From NCBI RefSeq assembly GCF_017377775.1, contig NZ_JAFVLN010000018.1, positions 151,794 to 215,793 of the forward strand: a stretch of 64,000 nt of DNA, written 5' to 3'. The position numbers and the translations under genes were made by a program. Positions 58,585 to 64,000 of this stretch are shown one piece after another (the first letter of the stretch is position 1; each line of letters begins with the position of its first letter). The notes under the pieces were generated by a model. That model saw nothing but the letters and a program-made list of their open reading frames with translations. It made no database searches and was not told the origin of the DNA. This stretch comes from Streptomyces sp. VRA16 Mangrove soil (lineage in GTDB: Bacteria > Actinomycetota > Actinomycetes > Streptomycetales > Streptomycetaceae).

Positions 58585-59922
58585 TTACCCGCAGGCGTCC
58601 TGGGCCGCCGTGCTGCCCCGGAATGTGGGGGCGGGGGAGGGCGTCGCGGAGGGGGAGGCGCCGGGGGCGGGACCGCCCGGCTTGCCGTCGAGGTGGGAGG
58701 GGGGCCCGTACTCCCCGTCCTCCTCGTAGGCGTACTCGCCCTCGCCCTCGTAACCGCCCTCGCTCTCCCCGTCGTACCCGTCCTCGTTGTACGCGTATTC
58801 GTCCGACATGCCTGACTCGTCCCGGGTTTCGGCCCGCACCTCGGCGGGAGTCTCCTTCGAGACGACAACGGGAGCGTCAGTGCGAATCCGCGTGAACAGC
58901 CGGTCGGCGGCGGGCTGCACGAGCTGGTCGCGGTTGGCGTTGTAGATGTACGACTCCCGGGGCACCGTCAGGAACTGGATGCGCGAGGACGGGATGCCGC
59001 GCATCCCGCGCACGAGGTCGTAGAGCCCGCGCAGGCTGGCCAGGCCCGGGTCGGTGGTCAGCGCGGAGGTGGCGGCGTCGAGCACCGGGTACAGCTTCGT
59101 CGGGTTGAGCAGTACGTCGTTGCTCTGCATCTTGTCGGCGAGCGCGCCGAGGAAGCGCTGCTGACGGTCCATCCGGTCGGTGTCGCTGCCGTTGCCGAGA
59201 CTCTTGCGGGCGCGTACGTAGCCGAGGGCCTGCTCGCCGTCGAGGCGCTGGCGCCCCGCGGGCAGCTTCAGATGCGCGTCGGCGTCGTCGATCGGCTTGT
59301 CGAGGCAGACGTCGACGCCGTCGACGGCGTCCACCATGTCCTTGAACCCCTGGAAGTCCACCACCATGTGATGGTCGATCCGGATTCCCGTCATCTTCTC
59401 CACGGTCCGGATCGTGCAGGCCGAACCGCCCACCTCGAAGGCGTAGTTGAACATCGCGAACATCGGCTCGATCCGCGACCCGTCCTTCTTGAGGCAGGCC
59501 GGTACGTCGACCATCAGATCGCGCGGAAAGGAGACGGCGGTGGCGCTCTTCCGGTCGGCGGCGACGTGCAGCAGGATCGTCGTGTCCGACCGCTGGGTGC
59601 CGTCGTTGCGCCCGTACTTCCCGTTCTGGCCGGCCCGCGAGTCGGAGCCGATGAGCAGCAGGTTCTGCGCCCCGGCGACCAGGACGGTGGGCCGCTCCTT
59701 CTCGTAGCGGGCGAGCTCGGTCGCCGCGTCCTCGTCCGCGGTGATGTTCCCGTTGAGCTTCTCGTACGCGATCCAGCCCGCGCCGCCCGCGACGAGCACG
59801 AGCAGCGCCACCGCGATCGCCGAGTTCCGCAGCCATCTCCTGCGCCGCCGGACTCGCCAGGCCCCGGTGGGCGACGAGCCGGTGCCCTGGCCGTTCGGCG
59901 GCGTGGCAGCGGAGTCGGTCAC
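58585..59922 (-). CDS. LCP-family ligase with acidic Tyr-rich tail, copy 5
   Basis: The GTG at 59922 has GAGGGGGAT upstream and gives 445 residues (VTDSAATPPNG). A TM helix (AIAVALLVLVAGGAGWIAYE) leads to the LCP domain. It contains NLLLIGSDSRAGQNGKYGRN, RSDTTILLHVAADRKSATAV, SFPRDLMVDVPACLKKDGSR, NYAFEVGGSACTIRTVEKMT, RIDHHMVVDFQGFKDMVDAV and ALGYVRARKSLGNGSDTDRM. No LytR_C follows. Instead the last 80 residues form a Tyr/Glu/Gly-rich tail (DEYAYNEDGYDGESEGGYEG, EYAYEEDGEYGPPS). That tail is probably disordered and outside the membrane. An ATG at 59988 is an alternative start. Confidence 0.9.
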   Translation of the reverse strand: MTDSAATPPNGQGTGSSPTGAWRVRRRRRWLRNSAIAVALLVLVAGGAGWIAYEKLNGNITADEDAATELARYEKERPTVLVAGAQNLLLIGSDSRAGQNGKYGRNDGTQRSDTTILLHVAADRKSATAVSFPRDLMVDVPACLKKDGSRIEPMFAMFNYAFEVGGSACTIRTVEKMTGIRIDHHMVVDFQGFKDMVDAVDGVDVCLDKPIDDADAHLKLPAGRQRLDGEQALGYVRARKSLGNGSDTDRMDRQQRFLGALADKMQSNDVLLNPTKLYPVLDAATSALTTDPGLASLRGLYDLVRGMRGIPSSRIQFLTVPRESYIYNANRDQLVQPAADRLFTRIRTDAPVVVSKETPAEVRAETRDESGMSDEYAYNEDGYDGESEGGYEGEGEYAYEEDGEYGPPSHLDGKPGGPAPGASPSATPSPAPTFRGSTAAQDACG

Positions 59923-60095
59923 GTGCGGATCCCCCTCGGCGACGTAAAGAGACGCGAACCTCGAAAACGGACGTGTCTCTACGACCATGGACCCGTCGGC
60001 GGCGCGCGGCCGGGGGAGCTGGGCCGAACGGGTGGGGTCGAGGGGGTCGAGGGGGGGGCGGGGGTCGAGGTGGGGCCGAGCGGGCGGTGCTGGGG

Positions 60096-60836
60096 TCAGC
60101 GGACCGTGGTGGTGACCCGCTCGCTCTCCACGCGCTTGGCCAGGCCCTCGTCGCCGAGCCGGTCCAGGTGGCGGCAGAGCACCACCGAGCCGCCGGTGGC
60201 GAGCGGCGCGTACAGCCCGGCGCTCAGCCCGGCCCAGCTGTCGTACGCGAGCCCGGACAGCAGCCGCTCGCCGGGCGCGGTGGCCTCGGCGCGGGCCCGC
60301 TGCACGATCTCGGCGCCGGTGAACGCGGCGCCGTCGACGACGAGCGCGGTCTCGTCCGGGTCGACCGGAACGAAGGGGGCGAACCGGTCGCCCTGCCCCG
60401 GCACCTCGACCGCGTAGTCCAGGAACCCCTCGGGCGGCTGCGGGAACCGCCCGCCCAGCGGCCGCAGCGCGAGCGCGACCCGCTCGCCGGAACAGGCGCG
60501 CGCGGCGTCCAGGGTGTCGGGCCCGCTGACGACGAGGTCGGCGCCGGCCGGGTCCCCGCCGACCTCGGCGACGACGCCGACCGCCGAGGCGGCCAGCAGC
60601 CACACCGCGGTCTGCCAGTGCGCGGGCAGCAGCACGGCGAGCCGGTCCCCGGGCTCGGCACCCAGGTCGCCCTGCAACAGGTTGGCGGTCTTGTTCACCC
60701 AGTTCGCGAGGGTGGCCACGGACAACTCCACGCGCTCCCCGGTGGCGTCGTCGTAGAACGTCACGAGGGGCCGACCGGGGTCCCCGCGCAGGGCGTCATC
60801 GAGCAGAGCGGCAGGCGTACGAGCAGCAACATTCAC
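60096..60836 (-). CDS. TIGR03089-like truncated acyl-CoA synthetase-type protein
   Basis: The 246-residue protein is similar in its first half to the N-terminal part of AMP-forming acyl-CoA synthetases (FYDDATGERVELSVATLANW, NKTANLLQGDLGAEPGDRLA, VLLPAHWQTAVWLLAASAVG). It lacks the P-loop-like TSGTTGxPKG region and the C-terminal lid, ending near residue 246 (RLGDEGLAKRVESERVTTTV). This is the actinobacterial TIGR03089 family, whose function is unknown and which is presumably not a synthetase by itself. GTG 60836 is the likely start; a TAGGGT box lies 7 bp before it, suggesting a leaderless transcript. It lies between LCP copy 5 and the amidase. Confidence 0.78.
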   Translation of the reverse strand: MNVAARTPAALLDDALRGDPGRPLVTFYDDATGERVELSVATLANWVNKTANLLQGDLGAEPGDRLAVLLPAHWQTAVWLLAASAVGVVAEVGGDPAGADLVVSGPDTLDAARACSGERVALALRPLGGRFPQPPEGFLDYAVEVPGQGDRFAPFVPVDPDETALVVDGAAFTGAEIVQRARAEATAPGERLLSGLAYDSWAGLSAGLYAPLATGGSVVLCRHLDRLGDEGLAKRVESERVTTTVR

Positions 60837-60843
60837 ACCCAGC

Positions 60844-60849
60844 ACCCTA
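60844..60849 (-). promoter_or_regulatory. -10 box TAGGGT implying leaderless TIGR03089 transcript
   Basis: On the minus strand TAGGGT occupies 60849-60844, seven bases before the GTG at 60836. A transcript starting about 7 nt downstream would begin at the start codon. No Shine-Dalgarno precedes the GTG. No -35 box is evident in this G-rich stretch. Confidence 0.4.
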
Positions 60850-60885
60850 GGCCCACCCCCACCCCTCCCCATCCCGCCCCCGGCA

Positions 60886-60973
60886 ACCGCCTTTCCCACC
60901 CCGGCCCGCTCCCGCGCGCCTTGGGCAATCTGCCGCCATGGGCGGCAGGGTGGGCAAGGCGGCACCCCAGCGC
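60886..60973. repeat. Single copy of the 53-bp-unit element with 43-bp hairpin
   Basis: CTTTCCCACCCCGGC-like sequence followed by GCCTTGGGCAATCTGCCGCC at 60918-60937 matches the repeat array at 38 kb. A second arm at 60941-60960 makes the same 20-3-20 hairpin as 38469-38511. The following GGCACCCC also matches. The remainder of 60974-61206 shows no gene but is rich in repeated CCACGACTCCGGCC pieces. Confidence 0.7.
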
Positions 60974-61206
60974 CGGGCAGGCGCTCCCGCAGGCGCCGGC
61001 CCACGGCCCCGCTCCCGGACCTCGACGCCGGGCGAGCACCCGGACGACTCCGGCCCACGACTCCGGCCCACGACTCCGGCCCGGGCCCCCGGCCCCGGCC
61101 CACAACTCCGGCCCGCCACCGACACCCCGTCAGACCACAACCCCCACCCCAGACTTCACCCGCACACCCATATGACCCACCCCAATAGCCGGAAACACCC
61201 CACTGT

Positions 61207-61222
61207 GCCCACGATCGTGGGC
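61207..61222. promoter_or_regulatory. Perfect 16-bp palindrome immediately before the amidase ATG
   Basis: GCCCACGATCGTGGGC is exactly self-complementary and its last base abuts the ATG at 61223. No ribosome binding site is seen there. If translation begins at the GTG at 61205 the palindrome would lie in coding sequence. It could be an operator or a translational hairpin. Confidence 0.4.
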
Positions 61223-62602
61223 ATGCGTGGATTCCTTGCTTCCTCGATCGGCGTCACCTGCGCGGCCGCCCTCACCCTCCCCCTCACCCTGCCCACGGCC
61301 GGCCACGCGGCGACACCGCCCCCGGCACAGGAGTCACTCCCGGGCACCACCCAGTCCCTCCCCCTGTCGTCCCTGACCTCCACGACGGGCGACCGTTCAC
61401 TCTCCCGGCAGGAACAGGGCCTGCCCCGCCGGGACGTCCGCCCGTTCTCCCTCGTGGGCGTGGTCTGGGACAACCCGGACGCCCAACTGCACGGCCGGGT
61501 CCAGGTCCGCACCCGAGCCACCGGCACCACGACCTGGTCCACCTGGCAGGACGTGGAGACCCACAACGACGACGCCCCCGACCCGGACGCCCCGGAACGC
61601 ACCTCGGGCACGGTCCACGGCGCGACGGCCCCCCTGTGGGTCGGCGACTCCGACGGCGTGGAAGTACGGGTGAAGCCGGACACCCCCACGGACCGCACCC
61701 TCACACCCCCCACCGAACCCAAAAACCCCACCGAGCCCACAGACGGCACAGAGCCCCTCCCCAAGGGCCTCCGCCTCGAACTCGTGGACCCGGGAGAAGA
61801 CCCCCCGCCCTCCGGCGCCGAATCCGACACCCCCCGCGGAGCGAACCTCACCGCGGAAGCCGCAGCCGCCTCCGCCGTCAACGCCGACCTCGCCCCGCTC
61901 GGCGCGACCACCATCCCCGCCCTCACCAAGAAGGAGACGGAGGACGACCTCATCGCGGCCCGCGGCGGCGAGGCCGACGCGACCAAGGCCCGCCCCTACG
62001 TCGGCCCGCGCCCGCGGATCATCACCCGCAAGGGCTGGGGCGCCGACGAGAAGCTCCGCGAGCGCGACTTCGTCTACACGAAAACCGTCAAGGCGGCCTT
62101 CATCCACCACAGCGCATCGGGTAACAACTACCGCTGCTCACAAGCCTCTTCCGTCATTCGCAGTATCTACCGCTACCACGTCAAGAGCAGTGGTTGGCGG
62201 GACATCGGCTACAACTTCCTCGTAGACAAGTGCGGAAACATCTACGAGGGCCGGGCCGGCGGAGTCACCAAACCGGTCATGGGCGCGCACACCCTCGGCT
62301 TCAACACCAACAGCATGGGCATCGCGGTTCTCGGCACGTTCGGCAGCTCCAACCCGCCCGCGGCCGCCGTGAACGCCATCGCACGCCTCACCGCCTGGAA
62401 GCTCGGCCTGTACGGGGCGAACCCCCGCGGGACGACATATCTCAAATCAGGTGGTGGCAATCTGTACCGCAAGGGAAAGAATGTGCGGCTGAAGGTAATC
62501 TCCGGCCACCGGGACGGGTTCGCAACCGAATGCCCGGGACGCCGTCTCTACAAGAAACTCGGCACGGCCCGTAGCAGCTCGGCCCATCTCCAGGGTCGCT
62601 GA
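61223..62602 (+). CDS. Secreted N-acetylmuramoyl-L-alanine amidase, PGRP type
   Basis: The 459-residue protein has a signal peptide (GFLASSIGVTCAAALTLPLT, cleavage near GHAA). The N-terminal part contains VGVVWDNPDAQLHGRVQVRT and RATGTTTWSTWQDVETHNDD, a wall-binding-like module. The C-terminal PGRP/Amidase_2 domain begins at PRIITRKGWGADEKLRERDF. Motifs are AAFIHHSASGNNYRC (metal His), GWRDIGYNFLVDKCGNIYEG (catalytic Tyr) and KVISGHRDGFATECPGRRLY (His and Cys ligands). The linker is Thr/Pro-rich (TDRTLTPPTEPKNPTEPT). It cuts the amide between MurNAc and L-Ala in peptidoglycan. GTG 61205 or ATG 61171 are alternative starts. It is next to the NDP-sugar synthase. Confidence 0.93.
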   Translation: MRGFLASSIGVTCAAALTLPLTLPTAGHAATPPPAQESLPGTTQSLPLSSLTSTTGDRSLSRQEQGLPRRDVRPFSLVGVVWDNPDAQLHGRVQVRTRATGTTTWSTWQDVETHNDDAPDPDAPERTSGTVHGATAPLWVGDSDGVEVRVKPDTPTDRTLTPPTEPKNPTEPTDGTEPLPKGLRLELVDPGEDPPPSGAESDTPRGANLTAEAAAASAVNADLAPLGATTIPALTKKETEDDLIAARGGEADATKARPYVGPRPRIITRKGWGADEKLRERDFVYTKTVKAAFIHHSASGNNYRCSQASSVIRSIYRYHVKSSGWRDIGYNFLVDKCGNIYEGRAGGVTKPVMGAHTLGFNTNSMGIAVLGTFGSSNPPAAAVNAIARLTAWKLGLYGANPRGTTYLKSGGGNLYRKGKNVRLKVISGHRDGFATECPGRRLYKKLGTARSSSAHLQGR

Positions 62603-62691
62603 GCCGGCCGGCCGGGCCCCGCGAACGGTCTGCATACACTGGCCGGCCGAAAGACAGTTCGGCCGGCCCCAGCAGGAAGCAGAGACGACAG

Positions 62692-63774
62692 GTGACAGAA
62701 GCGATCCTCCTGGTCGGCGGCAAGGGCACCAGACTGCGCCCCCTCACGGTGAACACCCCCAAGCCGATGGTCCCGGCGGCGGGCGTGCCGTTCCTCACGC
62801 ACCAACTGGCCCGTGCCAAGGCGGCCGGGGTCGATCACATCGTCCTCGCCACGTCCTATCTGGCGGAGGTCTTCGAGCCGTACTTCGGCGACGGCTCCCG
62901 CCTCGGCCTCCACCTCGAGTACGTCACCGAGGTCGAGCCTCTCGGCACCGGCGGCGCGATCCGCAACGTCGCCTCGCACCTGCGCTCCGGGCCCGACGAC
63001 CCGGTCCTGATCTTCAACGGCGACATCCTGACGGGCCTGGACATCCCGGCCCTGCTCGACGAGCACACCACGTCCGGGGCGGACGTCTCCCTGCACCTGT
63101 CCCGCGTCGAGGACCCGAGGGCGTACGGCCTGGTCCCCACGGACGCGACGGGCCGGGTCCAGGCGTTCCTGGAGAAGCCCCAGACCCCCGAAGAGATCGT
63201 GACGGACCAGATCAACGCGGGCGCGTACGTCTTCCGCCGCTCCGTGATCGACACGATCCCCACCGGCCGCCCGGTGTCGGTGGAGCGCGAGACGTTCCCG
63301 GATCTGCTGTCCTCCGGCGCGCACCTCCAGGGCATGGTCGACTCCACGTACTGGCTGGACCTCGGCACCCCGCAGGCGTTCGTGCGCGGCTCGGCCGACC
63401 TGGTCCTGGGCCGCGCCCCGTCCCCGGCGGTTCCGGGCCGCTGCGGCGACTGCCTGGTGCTGCCCACGGCAGAGGTGGCCCAGGACGCGAAGCTGACGGG
63501 CGGCACGGTCATCGGTGAGAACGCGCGCGTGGGCGAGGGCGCCCGCATCTTCGGTTCCACGGTCCTGGCCGACGCGGTGATCGAACCGGGTGCGGTGATC
63601 ACGGACTCCCTGATCGGCAAGGGTGCCCGGATCGGCGCTCGTACGGTGCTGACCGGAGCGGTGATCGGCGACGGCGCGCACGTGGGCGCCGACAACGAAC
63701 TCCAGACAGGCGTCCGCATCTGGTGCGACGCCACCCTCCCCCCGGCCACCCTCCGCTTCTCCTCAGACCAGTAA
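62692..63774 (+). CDS. NDP-sugar pyrophosphorylase (mannose-1-phosphate guanylyltransferase-type)
   Basis: The 360-residue enzyme has the nucleotidyltransferase motif ILLVGGKGTRLRPLTVNTPK at residues 5-24, with PKPMVPAAGVPFLTHQLARA following. VEPLGTGGAIRNVASHLRSG and VLIFNGDILTG form the core. AFLEKPQTPEEIVTDQINAG gives the sugar site. The C-terminal part from about residue 260 is a left-handed beta-helix of hexapeptide repeats (GTVIGENARVGEGARIFGST). It makes NDP-sugar, probably GDP-mannose or dTDP/UDP-glucose, for glycopolymers. The GTG at 62692 is the start. No rhamnose or mannose operon partner is adjacent. Confidence 0.92.
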   Translation: MTEAILLVGGKGTRLRPLTVNTPKPMVPAAGVPFLTHQLARAKAAGVDHIVLATSYLAEVFEPYFGDGSRLGLHLEYVTEVEPLGTGGAIRNVASHLRSGPDDPVLIFNGDILTGLDIPALLDEHTTSGADVSLHLSRVEDPRAYGLVPTDATGRVQAFLEKPQTPEEIVTDQINAGAYVFRRSVIDTIPTGRPVSVERETFPDLLSSGAHLQGMVDSTYWLDLGTPQAFVRGSADLVLGRAPSPAVPGRCGDCLVLPTAEVAQDAKLTGGTVIGENARVGEGARIFGSTVLADAVIEPGAVITDSLIGKGARIGARTVLTGAVIGDGAHVGADNELQTGVRIWCDATLPPATLRFSSDQ

Positions 63775-63794
63775 CCCCAGACCCCCGCCACCAC

Positions 63795-64000
63795 CCGCAC
63801 CGTCCTAGGCCAACCCGCCACCACCCACCCACACCGGCCTAGGCCGCTCCGCCACCGCCCACCCGCACCGGCCTAGGCCGCTCCGCCACCGCCCACCCCC
63901 GCCCGCCTCGGGCAATCCGCCGCCGCCCGCCCCGCGCGCCTTGGACAATCCGCCCCGGCCCGCCCCCGCCCGCCTTGGGCAATCGGCCCAGGCCCACCCC
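63795..64000. repeat. About 34-bp direct repeats reaching the window edge
   Basis: CCTAGGCC palindrome-bearing units recur at 63802, 63836 and 63870. Related CCTTGGGCAATC-type units recur at 63905, 63938 and 63972, each 33-35 bp apart. The second group shares its core with the array at 38 kb. The sequence continues beyond the window. No gene is seen from 63775 to 64000. Confidence 0.8.

Noticed and set aside
54898..59922. Plus-strand frames opposite the LCP genes
   Set aside because: They are shadows of the strong leftward genes and contain no recognisable domain.

Overview
The window is very GC-rich, has strong third-position G/C bias, uses GTG starts often and packs genes with ATGA or GTGA overlaps. 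It carries several families typical of filamentous actinomycetes: LytR-CpsA-Psr (LCP) ligases, roadblock/LC7 proteins, partner-switching sigma regulators and an Rhs-type polymorphic toxin. I read it as chromosome of a Streptomyces or very close relative. No rRNA, tRNA, CRISPR array or complete insertion sequence was seen.

Layout. (1) 1-2.5 kb is accessory DNA: the N-terminal part of a serine recombinase runs off the left edge behind a palindromic operator, followed by small element-type proteins and a decayed NUDIX gene. (2) 2.5-6.8 kb holds a MurR/RpiR-family regulator, an unusual histidine/aromatic ammonia-lyase homologue that lacks the Ala-Ser-Gly cofactor triad, and a divergent NCS1-family permease. 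(3) 6.8-9.9 kb has an exported-looking beta-carbonic anhydrase, a small membrane protein, and a divergent SDR/XRE-regulator pair. (4) 9.95-12.2 kb is an operon of three roadblock proteins plus a larger unknown protein, with no kinase or GTPase. (5) 12.4-19.4 kb is the histidine-utilisation region: a divergent fold-III PLP decarboxylase, then hutU, an M20 amidohydrolase, hutF and hutI. hutG is absent and the M20 enzyme may replace it. (6) 19.4-23.5 kb is mixed: WrbA-like flavodoxin, methyltransferase stump, FemABX protein, DUF4097-like protein, methyltransferase. (7) 23.6-26.0 kb is a SigB/F-type sigma factor with an STAS antagonist and an HATPase anti-sigma-type kinase. (8) 26.1-30.4 kb is a four-gene exported cell-surface cluster in which two proteins end in LPQTG- and LAETG-type sorting signals. 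(9) 30.4-34.4 kb has a POT peptide transporter and an OmpR/histidine-kinase two-component pair. (10) 34.5-39.8 kb has a GtrA protein, purK-purE, an intact M19 dipeptidase, a tandem 53-bp repeat array, and a second M19 protein that has lost its metal ligands. (11) 39.8-43.2 kb has a VOC protein, a UDP-sugar dehydrogenase and an acyl-CoA dehydrogenase. (12) 43.4-50.1 kb is a polymorphic-toxin island: SseB-like protein, helical protein, 1601-residue Rhs toxin and candidate immunity protein. (13) 50.1-63.8 kb is an envelope locus: five LCP ligases, a family 2 glycosyltransferase, a thioesterase, a TIGR03089-like protein, a PGRP-type amidase and an NDP-sugar pyrophosphorylase. The right edge runs into roughly 34-bp repeats that share a core with the array at 38 kb.

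How the genes fit together. The hut genes convert urocanate to glutamate. Their promoter carries an inverted TGAATAG repeat also present upstream of the RpiR regulator, which suggests a local regulon. The NDP-sugar enzymes, glycosyltransferase and five LCP ligases fit synthesis and attachment of wall glycopolymers. The sortase-signal proteins and FemABX protein add to the envelope theme. Many convergent gene pairs are separated by strong, often perfect hairpin terminators.
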